DNA of 64,000 nucleotides, taken from positions 6,262,001 to 6,326,000 of the forward strand of contig NW_020825294.1 of the NCBI RefSeq assembly GCF_003286085.1. The letters are read 5' to 3'. The position numbers and the translations under genes were made by a program. Below, in pieces: positions 47,723-60,010 of this stretch; the stretch's first letter is position 1; every line of letters begins with the position of its first letter. The stretch is from Drosophila persimilis. Taxonomy: Eukaryota > Arthropoda > Insecta > Diptera > Drosophilidae. Below the pieces are notes generated by a model. It was not told the origin of the DNA and did no database searches. It saw only the letters and a program-made list of their open reading frames with translations.

Positions 47723-48000
47723 ATTACTGTGAAACTTCCTCCTCCTCTTCCTGGCAGTCTTTCCATAATTTTGCACATGTTTTGCAATATAAAAAATGAT
47801 CGATTATGTGTTGGGATATCATTTTACTTGGGTGTACACTGTGCCTACTACAGGGGATTGTTACAACTTGTTTCACTCGCTTTTATCACTCAGTTGTGGC
47901 TTAAATAGAGTGTTTTAGTCGTATCATATCTGTAAGAGAGAGTTTTTCCACTCCTCAAGGATTAATCTCTGCAGCAGAAGTTGATTTCCCGCCTCAAGGC
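47723..48000. other. Possible 3' UTR and intergenic sequence
   Basis: If exon D is real its 3' UTR would lie here. CCTCCTCCTCTTCC and a short A run near 47,791 are the only notable features. Confidence 0.3.
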
Positions 48001-48990
48001 AGTATATTTTTCAACCCAGAAATCATGGTTTTCTTTTTATTAATTTTCATTCTTTTTTTAATATTTATAAATATTTAACAGATGGAGGGAGGGGACCATT
48101 ACTGAACCTTTTAAACTGCAATATATAATAATAAAATAATATAATAATAAATTATAATAAATAATGTTAATAATAATATTAAATTATATTAATAAATAAT
48201 AAAATTAAAATTTCTTATATTTCTGACTCCTAATTTTGTTTTATGGAAACATCATGATTTTTCTGCAAATATTTGACCTCCAAGATCGCTTTTCTCGTGG
48301 AAATAATACCTTGATCCACTAATTTCTGTGGAACTTGGGGAAATATTGTAGTATTTTTCATCAACTTTGTTTCACACTGAAATATGAATAAATTTTGCTC
48401 AATCGACAGCCGTTTGACAGCTCATCCGAATGAACAATTGCCCTAAGCTTCTACCGGAAAAATTCTTTCTAACATATACATTTTTTAGTGCCTTTTTTTT
48501 GCTCAATATTAACTATATTTCATCACAAATTAATCACTTATAACCAATTAAAATGGGCACTTTTTTAAAGGGTTTTTTTTGCTTATTAAAAATATTTATG
48601 ATAAAATGTTTTAGACTGGAAAACAAATTAGATAAATCGCTGGGGAAGCAAAACGACTTTAAGATGCTCTTTGAATATTGAAATTATTTTCAGAATAATT
48701 AAAAAATTAAGGAATTGCCTAAAAGCATTTTTCTGACAGGTCCCCGCAGGTCTTAAGAGTCAAAAGAACATTACAAATAAATACTGTACTTTCCACATAC
48801 CCTCCAAGGCTCCACGGATGTCAGAAACAACAAATAATTTGCATATATTAAGCAAAAATTAAAACTTATACAAAAATATATATATATTTTCAATTGAGGC
48901 AAGTTAATTAAAGGCATTTTATTTTTGTTATTGTTATTCTTTTGGTTCTGACAATTTCCGAAATTAATTAATCAGTTGTTTTTCAATTAA
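48001..48990. other. AT-rich island
   Basis: A/T-rich sequence with AATAATAAATTATAATAAAT blocks and T runs. No coding potential. Confidence 0.6.
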
Positions 48991-50624
48991 TTACAACAAA
49001 AAAAAGCCAGCCCCTGGGGGAAGGGGGCAGCACCTGTATAGGACGGGGGTTTTCCAGATCGGTGGCAAAAGTTTTGCAACATTAACGAACCATTAACAAG
49101 TTGAGGCCCATAATAAATTTGTATTATGGCCAATTAAAAGCGAATAAAATCGGCAACAAGGCGGCATAAAAAACGAGCACAAATGCCCAACAAATTTCGA
49201 TTAGTCGAGCGGGGCGAGAAGAGATTTTTGTGTGTGTGTGTGTTTCGGTGTTTGTCATGCGGCTGGCCACGCCTCCAGCCACCACTCTCTCTCTCTCCTC
49301 TGGGCACACTCATCAACTTCACTTACACATTTGCGCCGCAAAATGTTGCCAGTGCCGCCGCTGCCGTTGCCGCTGCAGCACGTTGCATTGATTTATTGTG
49401 GCTGAATTAGAAGTCAGCAGATAACGAGCCACGAGTGGCACCACAGGAAAGGGCCACAGAGTTTCGAGTGGGGTGTGGAGGCTGTGGACGCGGACCAGAG
49501 TACCATCAGAACAGAGCCCAGGCAATGCCATTGTTCTAGCTGTGAAATAGGCGGCTGTCTGGAAGCTGCTCGATAGCCCTGGGGCACAGTGGAATGGAGA
49601 AGCGGAATTTGGATGGGAAAAATGGACAAAATAGCAGGAGTACTTAGTACTTAGTACTTAGTACTTAGCCAGAAACTGGCTTTAGAAACTAATAACCAAA
49701 GGAATTTGTACTCCCTCATCGCTTAAAATCCATGGGGATTGATGGAAGACTGGGTAGGACTATAATAAATATATAATTCCTAATTAAAAAAGACTCAAAG
49801 CTAAGGAAATGGTGGAATTATTACCCTAAGTACTCCCCACTTGCACATGATATTTTTTAAAAATTTCAAGGAGTGATTCTAGGCACTTCTTGTAGGCTAT
49901 ATTCCTAAAGCCAGATAGGAAGATGAATCAGGAATAGATTCCATAGGTTTTTACCAAAGACTAAGCTATATTCGGATAGAAAAATGTTCCAGGAACAGAT
50001 TCCAATTCAATTTTCGTGTTACGGGCTTAAGGCTTCCGATACTGATACTTTAGTTCTCCTTTTGGGCTATCCTTGTTTCGTATCGACCGACTTTTACGCT
50101 TCGCCAAAGACTGTGATGGACTTTCGGATCTTTTCTGCGCCTCGCTGTTGTTGTTGGATTCTGGGACCGACTTAGCTGTCCTAGGCATTGGCCTGGCCTC
50201 TGTCTACGAGGCGTCACGAAACACCCAGCTTTTACATCTCTCAAGCAACATTTTGGCATTGTTTAGTCTAAATTTCAGATCGTTTACATAAAAATATACC
50301 TATAAATATTGTTTTCTTTTAGATTTTCAAATATCATACCACTTCTTTTTTGTCCCACATCGTCTTAAGCCCTCTCTCTCTCTCCCTCTCTCTATTATAT
50401 GATAGTAAACTGTTTTGTATCCACTGTGCTTGGCCAGGCCACGCCTCGACCCGGACCCAGACCCAGACACGGACCCGACTCTGCAGAAGCCGACTCTCTG
50501 GGCCTCGTTGGCCAGAAGCAACTTAATACGCACGCGTAATCGTATATTTATTTAAATTTATTGCCGCCAGCTAGAAAATTTAGCTACCGTAGAACACACA
50601 CACACTCTCTCGCTCTCTCCCCCG
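48991..50624. other. Non-coding stretch
   Basis: Contains (GT)n at about 49,230-49,243, a CT-rich tract at about 49,285, a tandem 7-bp repeat at 49,642-49,667 and GACCCAGACCCAGAC at 50,453. No exon was supported. Confidence 0.5.
49642..49667. repeat. (GTACTTA)n tandem repeat
   Basis: Nearly four perfect copies of the 7-bp unit GTACTTA. GTAC within each unit is a short palindrome. Confidence 0.85.

Positions 50625-50669
<45 letters not shown>
50625..50669. repeat. Poly(C) tract, 45 nt
   Basis: Forty-five consecutive C on the plus strand, preceded by CCCCCG and a CT-rich tract. It is by far the longest homopolymer of the window. The Gly repeat read from the opposite strand is not a gene. Length may be uncertain in the assembly. 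Confidence 0.9.
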
Positions 50670-52333
50670 TGGATCTCCAGTGCGGCGGACAATGGAGGGG
50701 CATCGAGATCTGGGGCCCCTAAAGTGAATTTCCTTTTGTTGCGTCTACGTGCAGCATAAGAAATATTCAATTAATCACACTTTATGGTTTAGTTCAACAT
50801 TTGTTGCAATTTTTCTTGCTTTGCTCTTGACGCTTTATTACAATTGTTGTTGGCAAGTACTACTCGAAGTGTGCCCTGACCTCCAGGAGGGGTATAATGA
50901 TTAGGAGGAGATGAGGGAATCTCCATAGCGTCTACGATAGTCTTGGGTATATAAGAACGATCTATTATTTCTCTATGTATCCAATCCTATCCACGAAGTT
51001 TGTTGGATCCCTTGATCAGCGAGGGTATCAAAAACTTCGGTCCTGGCAGGAGAAATGCCTTCCTTGTTGCTCTTCATCGTGTTTCGCCATGTTTCCAACT
51101 TGTAAGCAATTAAATTTGTGCGTATATGAGTGGAGAGAGTGGAGAGAGGGGAGAGAGAGAGAAAGAGTGTGCGAGAGAGTGTGGGGGCATGACTTTCAGC
51201 TTTGCTTAATTAATTGCACTCAGAGCAAAGCTCCAGCTAGTTGGAGTCTCCCTCCTTCCATCCTTCGGGTAGGGGGAGGGGAGGGGAGGGGGTTTTTTCT
51301 ATCCCTGTCTCATCCTCATGTCCAGTCTCGTATTTATTCTGCTCGGCTTCAAGACATTAAGCATTTGCGAGAAATGCGATTAGAGTTTTGTGGATTGCGT
51401 GTGGATTGCATGTGTATGGCATTTTGATTGGCAATGAAAGTTGCAGTTGCAGTTGCAAGTTCTCCCCCTCTTGGGCATTGAATCGAGTGCAACAGCTTGG
51501 GGGGGAGCTTACGGAAATTAAAGGAAACTCAAGCAAGTTTATCAACTGCCAAATCCATAAAGTTGCGAGTATAACTGGTCGTAAGTGGTCTACAAAGATA
51601 TTGAAGCCAATTAACAGCAATGGTTTTGATTTCGGAAAGTCTCTTAAAAGTAGGAGAAAATGAAAGTATAACCCGAATTATTCCGTGGATAGATCTAAGT
51701 GCTAAACAGATAAACCTATAGAAAAGGTGATGCTCCAAGCTAAGATCTTATTAATCTATATAAATCCTTGAGGAATACCATGCCCTGAGGAACTTCTTCT
51801 GAAACTTAAATGAGGGATTCCTCAAGGAAAAATACGTCAACGTTTTATACACCTTTTTAAGGAAAATTGAAGGCAGTCGGAAAGTGGCTGAAAATATTTT
51901 GAATATTTTTAAAAAAGGCAGTCTATGGATGAATTAATTTGTAATAATTCCACAATGGAAAATATGGTTATATTATAAATATTTATATTTATTATTTATT
52001 TATATTTATCTTTTAATATATTATATTATATTTATTTAATATATCTATTTATTATATTTATGTAAAATATATTTATTTAATATATTTATCTATTATATTT
52101 TTTTGTTATATTTATCTATTATATTTATTTATTAATATTTATGCCACTATTTTGGTTACTCCTACAGAAATGTAGAGAGAGATACATATATTTCCTACAA
52201 ATAAAATACATATTATATTCATTTTTAAGATAATTCTTTTCAATTTCCGTCACCATTGATAGACATCACACAAAGCAAAACCTGAACTATTCAACAAAAT
52301 AAATCTAGAAATCTAAACCAAATCTGAGACTGA
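50670..52333. other. Non-coding stretch, AT-rich at its right end
   Basis: Unique sequence with a GA-rich block at 51,130-51,185. From about 51,890 to 52,260 there is TATTTATTTATATTTATC-type A/T sequence just upstream of the Sm-like gene. No exon was supported. Confidence 0.55.
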
Positions 52334-52345
52334 TAAACGGGCAGA

Positions 52346-52573
52346 ATGGAACCCAATTTGATCGAAATCAATCCCATGTGGCAGGCCTGGTTGGGCCGCT
52401 CTGTGAAGGTGACCCTGCAGGATGGCACCATTCTGATGGGCCTCCTTCGGGCCGCCAAGCCGCCTGTCAACGTGCAGCTAAAGAACTGCTTGCAGCATGC
52501 GGCAGGAAGCTCCATGTACCTGGGAAGCGTTACAGTGGCCATGGAGAATGTCCTGGCTATTGATGAGACCTAA
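52346..52573 (+). CDS. Sm-like (LSm-fold) protein, 75 aa, single exon
   Basis: A complete intronless gene. The ATG follows an in-frame TAA at 52,334-52,336, so this start is the first possible one. Codon use is strongly GC-ended, unlike the AT-rich flanks. Residues 12-66 match the Sm fold: an Sm1-like segment with VKVTLQDGTILMGLL and the Asn of VNVQL, and an Sm2-like segment LGSVTVAMENVLAID. Sm and LSm proteins form rings on U-rich RNA in splicing and mRNA decay. This one is divergent. AAKPP replaces the usual acidic loop before Asn, and AMEN stands where most members have RGxN, so RNA contacts may be altered. Its length is close to the smallest Sm proteins. The single exon suggests an old retrocopy or a lineage-specific member, and it could be nested in a larger gene. 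It is very likely a gene; the exact family member is unclear. Confidence 0.8.
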   Translation: MEPNLIEINPMWQAWLGRSVKVTLQDGTILMGLLRAAKPPVNVQLKNCLQHAAGSSMYLGSVTVAMENVLAIDET

Positions 52574-52593
52574 AGGAGTTGGAACAGTGATCG

Positions 52594-52618
52594 AATAAAG
52601 GCACGACTAAGTAATAAA
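52594..52618 (+). terminator. Poly(A) signals of the Sm-like gene
   Basis: AATAAA occurs at 52,594-52,599 and again at 52,613-52,618, 21 and 40 bases after the stop codon. This spacing fits a compact 3' UTR for the 75-residue gene. Confidence 0.7.
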
Positions 52619-55079
52619 CTAAGATTTTAGCCCTTTTTCTCTCAGTGCAGCCTCTTCTTAGACATCTCGGTGTATTGGCTATCATAGATCCTATACAAAT
52701 ACAGGAAATTCGCTTTTCTCAATGTCTGGGGGTGCGAGTGAATTGAATGGTGATTATTGCCCCAAGAGCTCCGTTCGTATTGCCTTGTAAAACTGTCGCG
52801 TGAATCACGCTAACGTGCTAATTTCCCTCCCAGCTAATTTTCGCCAGCTGCACAGAGAGAGAGAGAGAGGGCCCCCTATCATGTCCCCCCTTTGAATGAT
52901 TTGCAAAATTTTCATGCGATTTGCTTAATATTTCTATATGGTTTTCTTTTTTTTCTTCGCGGGTGCTGCCAGACCGCGCCTAATTAGGCCCCGTTAATGG
53001 CGAGGGGCTGGCCCAACCGTCGCGCCGATTCGCCGACTCGCCTGCAAGTCACGAAACGCCTATTTAGGCTCAGTTATCCCTCCATTACGCCTCCCCCCCC
53101 CAACACCGACACCTCCGCTCCCTCCACAGCCCTGCTTCTGGGGCCTGAGTTGGCAGTTCTTTCGTTCGCTCTTTTTTTGTGCCTCATAATGTTGGATTTG
53201 CATGAAATTTGATATCACACGAAAACGAAAAAGTAAACACAAAAAATTGAGCAATTTAAGTGGAGGAAGTGTGTTAAGGCGGAAATTATTGGGGGGAGAT
53301 CTGGTCGGTTGCAGGGAAATTTTTATAAAGAAATACCTATAGAAAAGCTACTGTGGGCTATTGGGGAATTTTCCCTGTGTTTTCTGGGGGAAAAGAGAGT
53401 TATTTTTGGAGGATACCCTGTCTTTTGTGTGCTTAAATGATTTGGTAAATACTTTATAAGAGGTTTGGAAGGTAATTCATACTTTTCGGATAGTTTTAGT
53501 ACAAACTTCTCTCGAATCCACTCAGCTCTCATCAGTCTTGTGGTGCCCTTTCGCCCGACTAGGCATTACTTTGGTCTTATTTTTGAGGGAAGCCGTTGGC
53601 TCTCTGCCTCTAAACTCTGATGGCCCATGAGCACCTATTGAAGCAGAAATAAATATAGTAGAAGGGTTGTCGCCTGGGAAGAACTGATCAAAATATTGGG
53701 GTATATTCAGGCAGTCTCCGTTTTTCACTTACTTTTGCGGATTACGTTTTCAGCCAAAACGTGTCGTTTTCTTTATAATATATTATTATTTAAATAATAA
53801 CAATTGTTTAAAAGGCTATGACTATGGGTTACTCTGTTATTTGTGTGGGTAAACCCCTGAAATGATATTATATATACTTAATGACTGGTTTGGAAGGTAA
53901 TTCCTTTGTTTTTAGTAGAGCAAAAGATCTGTTAAAGGATATGTCCCCATTGCAATGGATATCTCTCTTTGAAACAATACAATTTATGTAGATCACTGTT
54001 GGACTGCTTCGTAGACGAACAAGTGATATAGTGATAGCAATATAGGAATGCTACAATAAAGAGGTATAAAAACTCCTTTGGATGCCTCCATTCAGGACTG
54101 GGTCCACACAGACCACTTTCTTCTTTCTTTAATTTCTTTGTCCAAGTTCCCATGAACTTCACCGCCTTTAAAGCCCCACAGACGTGACCTCCTCAAAAAC
54201 ATGTGTTCTTTGGAAGGACGACAAAACGACCTTTTAACCTACATATGGTTCTCCGCTTACAAGACCTATATTTAAACACACATATGCATGTATCTCTTTT
54301 TTTTATTAATTACGGTTTTTAATGCACTTTTAATGTCCTGGAAATGTGAAATAATTCAGGCGCTTATCAACACTGATAATGATTAATTTTTGCTGCTGCT
54401 GCGGCTTCTTCCCCCTGCTCTCTCGCCGCCTGTTGTTGTAGATTTGTCAATTTTAATTGGAAATTAAGGGCGAAATTTCATCAAAGAACAAATAAAAAAA
54501 AAAAATGACAAATGAAAGGGTTTCTCCTTTCTCTCGCGGCAGTTCGCCCAGTTGTTGTTGGAATATGGAAATATAATTTTGTAATTGTAATTGCCATGCA
54601 TATTTAAAATGGAGGTCAACGCCGGGAAATTGATTCGAAGAGATTAATGATTGAGGCCCCGGGAGAAAGGGAGAAAGGTGTGTCCACTCTGTTTGCTTTA
54701 TCGTGTTATATGGCCAATAAATGCTGAAATCCGTTTATCAAATATGCATTCCAAAGTAATTGTATGCCATTTAATAATAGTTGAGCCCTCATTGATTTAG
54801 TTGCAAATCATCAAAAGCCATGAAAAGTTTTCTAGAATTTATGGAAATACTTTTCCCCAGATCTCTAATAACGAATTAACGAACAAAATACCAGCTCTAT
54901 GGAGTGTTGTGTAAATATTTAGCAAACATTTTTTGCTACCCCTTGATGGATGAGACCGCCCCCAAAACGGTCGCCAATCGTTGTCAGTTTTTTCCCCCTT
55001 TGTTGATTGACATTTAACCAATTTCGTGCTGCATATTGATATGTTTATTGACAATTTGTGGCAGTACTTGTACGAAGAA
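52619..55079. other. Non-coding stretch
   Basis: Unique sequence. A GC-rich patch at 52,965-53,060 (CGCGCC and GCCGATTCGCCGACTCG words) stands out but has no exon signals. Short frames in 53,300-54,200 lack codon bias. Confidence 0.5.
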
Positions 55080-55780
55080 CGGTCCATCAGATACGCTTTG
55101 AAGAGGGTATATGGGATAGGACTTGAGGGAAGAGAAGCCTCAAGGAACTGGGAAGTATAAAGGTATTTAATAGCTTAGAAGGTAGGAAGCTGATCTACCA
55201 GAATCCATAAAGTATTAATTTTCATAGATCTATATGGATTTTTAAAGTAGGGGCTTATTGGCCAAGACTTGAAGGAAGAAAAGCCTCAGAGGAGCCTTAA
55301 AGAACGCTCAAAGAAGCCTCCAGAATCCCTAATGTATAATTTTTCATAGATCTATATGGAATTCAGAAGTAGGGATATATTTGATATGACTGGAAGGCAG
55401 AGAAGCCTCCGGAATCCCTTCTCTATTAAAGCTCATAGATCTATATGGAATTCAGAAGTAGGGGCTTATTGTCTATGACTTAAAGGAAGGAAACCTCAAA
55501 GAAGCCTCCAGAATGTATTATTTTTTATAGATCTACATGGATTTCTGAAGTAGGGATATATTTGATATGACTTGAAGGACGAAAAGCCTCAGAGAAGCCT
55601 CAAAGAACCCTCAAAGAAGACTCCAGAAACCCTAATATATTATTTTTCATAGATCTACATGGAATTCAGAAGTAGGGGCTTATTGTCTATGACTTGAAGG
55701 AAGAGAAGCCTCAAAGAAGACTCCATAATCCCTACTCTATTAATTTTCATAGATCTAAATGGATTTTCGAAGTATAAATG
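55080..55780. repeat. Degenerate tandem repeat, about 90-120-bp unit, six copies
   Basis: TCATAGATCTATATGGAATT and variants recur at about 55,223, 55,345, 55,433, 55,526, 55,648 and 55,748. Each copy also has CAGAAGTAGGGGCTTATTG, TATGACTTGAAGGAAG, AGAAGCCTC and CAGAATCCCTA. Inside the unit the AAGAAGCCTCAAAGAA block is itself duplicated in some copies. No coding capacity. Confidence 0.85.
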
Positions 55781-58700
55781 AGACGTTTAGGAGATCCTCT
55801 GCACCTTTATCGTGTGCCTCATTGAACACTCCTCGTTTACCCCAAAGATCTCCAACCAGAGGAGGTACCTTTCAGGGTACTTGATTCTGCGACCTGGCTC
55901 CATCATTCTCTGTGTTTTCTGTTGATTTGCGGGTGCTACCATTTCGGTTGCGGCCATGTCGGAGATGGAGATGGAGACGGAGGCCGAGGCCGAGGCGGGT
56001 TGAATAAATCAAATTACCAAGAGGGGGAGGGGGGTGGGGGAATGAATGAATGCCAACATTGGATCGGACTTTTAATTGCGCAACAAACATTTACAATTGT
56101 TGCCTGTCTTAACTTACCCACGGCCCATGGGGTAGGGGGGGGTGGGGCGATAAGGAGGGGGGTTGTGGGGGGAGCCGGGGAGTCTGGCAAAAAGATACGA
56201 AAAAGCCAAATGGCCAGACGCCGCATAAATTGCCATGAAGTGCAAAAGTTAAGGCTCATTAATCATAAATGTTAAGGCCTTCCCCTGGCCACGGCTTCTG
56301 GTACGTTTTCCAGCTTTTCTGTGTGGGTGGGCGGGTCGGTGGGTCGGTGGGTCGGGTAGGGTGGGTGGTATCTCTCAATGGGGGGAGCAACAGAGGCGGC
56401 TGGTTAAGCAGGCTGAAAAGCAACTGTAAATTGTACGGCATTAATAGATGCTCCCAATCCCAGACTCCCCCCCCCCCCCCCTTTAGAGTGTCTCCTCATA
56501 TGGCAGAGTTTTCCTTTCGGAAAATGGCTCAGCATTATTCAAGGATTAACGGTGCAGAGACGGAACGGAAATGGAGAGCGAAAGTAGCTCCGAAATAAAT
56601 GTAAATAAATAAAATAATGGATGGGCAGGCCCGAACGAAAGGTTAAGCGTTAAGAATTTTATTTGCTGACAGATGAGTGTAAAAAATATCCACAAAGAAA
56701 ATGAAGGGTTTGAAAGAAAGCCTTTCATGAATATTACAAAAATGTCATGCTATTTTTTTGGTTAATATTTCAAAACTCCAAAATTAAAGCCACTCAAGCC
56801 GAACGGGGCCCAGCAGGACACTCGGCCACTCGGCCAGGGCAGGACTCAACTCATCCCTCTGGCCTCTGCTCTGCTCTCCACTCAGCCACACTTTTTACAT
56901 GGCTTATTTAGCATAATTACAGTCCATTACCTGGTCACGCTGTCTCCTCCGCTCCCCTCCTCGTGAGGGCTAGGCAAATTGCCCGACGGCCAGAGGTGCC
57001 ATATGTTGTCAACTGGAAGTGGCACCCCCGTACGTACTTGGTGTACTTTTTACGGCGAGCAAAATGTAAATTTAATGAGAGTGCAACGGGAAATATTTAG
57101 CAAACATCAAAGTGCAGGAGGGGCCGAGGCCGGCAGCAGCTGCCACAAACAGCCCCCAGGGAAGCACGGAGAAAGATTATGAGAAAAAGGTAATGGTATG
57201 GCAAGGAATCAAAATCAAAAACATTCAGAGGCCCACACTGTGCCCCCCGAAAACTTAATTGAATCCTTTTCCAATTTGTTTAAGGTCAACTGCGGTGTGT
57301 GGGTCAATTAAAGAGTCAAATGCCCACATCACTAGCCATTGTCCGTGTCTGGATTGGACATTGGGCTGGGGAGCGGCACAGAAAGTTGGTCTAGCATTTG
57401 ACATTGGTTACGCTTTTTAGCCAGTTTAATTAAAATGCAAGTAGGCAATTTATATACACTTTGTGTGGGGATGAAAGAGAAAGGCGGCAGGGGGGGGCGC
57501 ACTGGGAAAACAATGGGACTGGGGAGGGAGGGAGCGGCGGTTGCCATTAGGCCAGGCCTTTTTGATTTATGTTTTTACACGCTTAAATGAACTGTGGTTC
57601 CCAGCTCTGACCAATCCCCCCAGCCAGTCCATTCGCTGGCCCCTGGCCTGCCATTGAAAAGTTTTGCACATGAATGAGTAAAACTCGCACAAAGCGAAAC
57701 AGAAAGAGAGAGTAAAAGAGGCAGAGGCAGAGAAGGATTGGAAGTAGGTTGCAAAAATATATATATATAAAATGAAAGCGGAAAGCGCATTAAAAATCGA
57801 AAGATTGAAACGATTGAAGCCATTCGTTTGGCATTCAATTTGACCAATTGGTTTGGCGGCTATTGGCCTGCTTTTAGTGGGTTTTAAGAGACCCAACAGA
57901 ACGGAAGATCATTCATTAAATCGCACGATTCTGATCTTCGCCTTTTTAGGGCCGTTACACCTTCAAGACCATAGAGACTAAAACATCTAAAGATCCCTTT
58001 TGGAGACTTTTTCCAAGGCATCTCCATTGCTTTCCTTTCAATAATGCAATTGAGACATTAGCCAAGGCGACTGATGCCACATATTTGAAATTCCTTGGCC
58101 AAAAATCACCCAAAAAAAAAAAAACAAGATAAATGCTCGTTTATTTATGCTCCATTTTAATGTTTTATTTTGGTTTTTGTTCTAGTCCTTTTCTTTCTCT
58201 AAAAATCCCCACAGCACGCAATACATTTCACAACTGCTGAATGACCTCTACGCTGGTCTGACACCCACTCTTCCTCTATTTGCCATAGAAATCGAATAGA
58301 AATCGATGGTTGGGTGGCTGGTTGGAAGCTGAACGCAGCGAAACGAGCCAAAATGCATTGTCAAACTATCAAATTCTTAAATTGCAACTGACAATCAAGT
58401 CACGTGCTGTACAGTGAGCCAAAGCACGGAAAAAAGAACCAATGGAAACGTGAGAGGACACCCACTTTCCCCCCACACACTCTGGATAGTGCTTCTTTCA
58501 GATAGAAAGCGGAGATAGAATAGAAGTTTAAGAGGTACTGACTTTCAAAAGTATGCTTGGATCTAGACACCATAATTACCAATTACGCAAAAGAGTTTTG
58601 GTGACCCAAACATTCTTCTGCATAGTAGGTGACCCCGATCTGCCTGTACTTTCTCCGAAGCCCCGACTGAAAGCGAAATGTATTTATTTAATCAACGCTG

Positions 58701-59610
58701 TTGACTTTGCAGCATTCAAAATAGGGTTGCTTGACCAACACAGAGAACTGGAGAATGGCGATGCCACTTTCATTTTGCGGTTGAATAAAGTTTCCAATTT
58801 GCACTGAGATATTTAAACTCTAATTAAAATGCAGAGGCAGCCCCAGCCGCAGCCGCAGTCGCAGTCGCAGAAGGCGAAAGGTGGCCAGCAGACCTGCTGC
58901 TAGCTGCTGCACTCATTCTTATTTAGATAAACAACTTTAACTCAATTTGCAGCTGCCGCCAGGGGTTTTCCACTGCTGATGAAGCTGCCCCGAAAAAATA
59001 TTTACACAGGTCTAATTGAATTTTCAATTAAGTCGCGCTGCAAATGCCAGCCAGGCGGCCAGCCAGTCAGCCATTCGGCCAGGCCTTGGAGTGGAAAAAG
59101 CAAGAAATTAAAAACCTAGCGAATACCGAAGCTAGCCAAATGAGGCATACAACAAATATTAAGCACACGCCGTGTGCAACCGCAGAGTACGAAACGAATC
59201 CTAAAAAGATAGAGTAGGTGCGGGAGCGAAAGAAATCCATTAGCCAAAGTGTGCAAATATAAAAGAGACGACTACGAATACCTTTTTGAGCCTAGGCAAG
59301 GCGCAAATGAAACCCAACGACATACAAATAAACAAGTTACACACCCGAAAAAGTCAGCAAAATACACAAAAAAAAAACATATACAAAAAGGGGCGGCGGC
59401 GTAGGGGGGGTAGAAAAATGAAAACCCGGCGGTGCAAAATGCGCCATCAACAGTCAGATTTGCATGTTGCTGATAGAAGGGAAGTACGGATACTGGTGTG
59501 GAGTGTGAAAGGCAGGAAGTCGAGTGGAGTGGCGTGGAGTGGAGCACTGAGGCTGCCCAGCTGTTCACATATTGTAGCCATATAAAGGCAAACTGTGTGC
59601 CATGTGAAAG
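55781..59610. other. Non-coding stretch with a G-rich segment
   Basis: Contains GGAGATGGAGATGGAGACGG at about 55,961, a G-rich quadruplex-type segment (GGGTCGGTGGGTCGGTGGGT) at about 56,330-56,370 and a 15-nt C run at 56,467-56,481. A plus-strand frame at 58,553-58,807 has no codon bias. No exon was supported. Confidence 0.5.
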
Positions 59611-60010
59611 CATCAACAGTGTTGGCCAACCATCAACAGGGCTGGCTAAGCATCAACTGTGTTGGCTAACCATCAGTAGTGCTGGGTAACCATTAGAAGT
59701 GCTGGGTAACCATTAGCAGTGTTGGCCAACCATCAACAGGGCTGGGTAACCATCAATAGTGCTGGGTAACCATCAGTAGTGTTGGCCAACCATCAGCAGT
59801 GCTGGCTGACCTTCAACAGTGTTGGTAAGCCATCAACAGTGCTGGCTAACCATCAGCAGTGCTGGGTAACCATAAGTAGTGCTGGCTAACTATCAACAGT
59901 GTTGGCTAGCCATAAGCAGTGTTGGTTGACTTTCAACAGTGTTGGTGAGCCATAAGCAGTGTTGGCTAACCATCAGCAGTGCTGGCAAGCCATCAACAGT
60001 GCTGGATAGC
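59611..60010. repeat. 20-bp minisatellite, 20 copies
   Basis: Exactly 400 bp of a 20-bp unit CATCAACAGTGTTGGCTAAC, with variants at several positions (CAACAGT, CAGCAGT or TAGAAGT; GTTGGCC, GCTGGGT or GTTGGTG). The period is strict and no copy has an indel. In all frames the repeat would give a 20-residue period, and stops interrupt it. Confidence 0.95.

Noticed and set aside
58553..58807. 84-codon plus-strand frame
   Set aside because: No codon bias, no poly(A) signal and no recognised domain.
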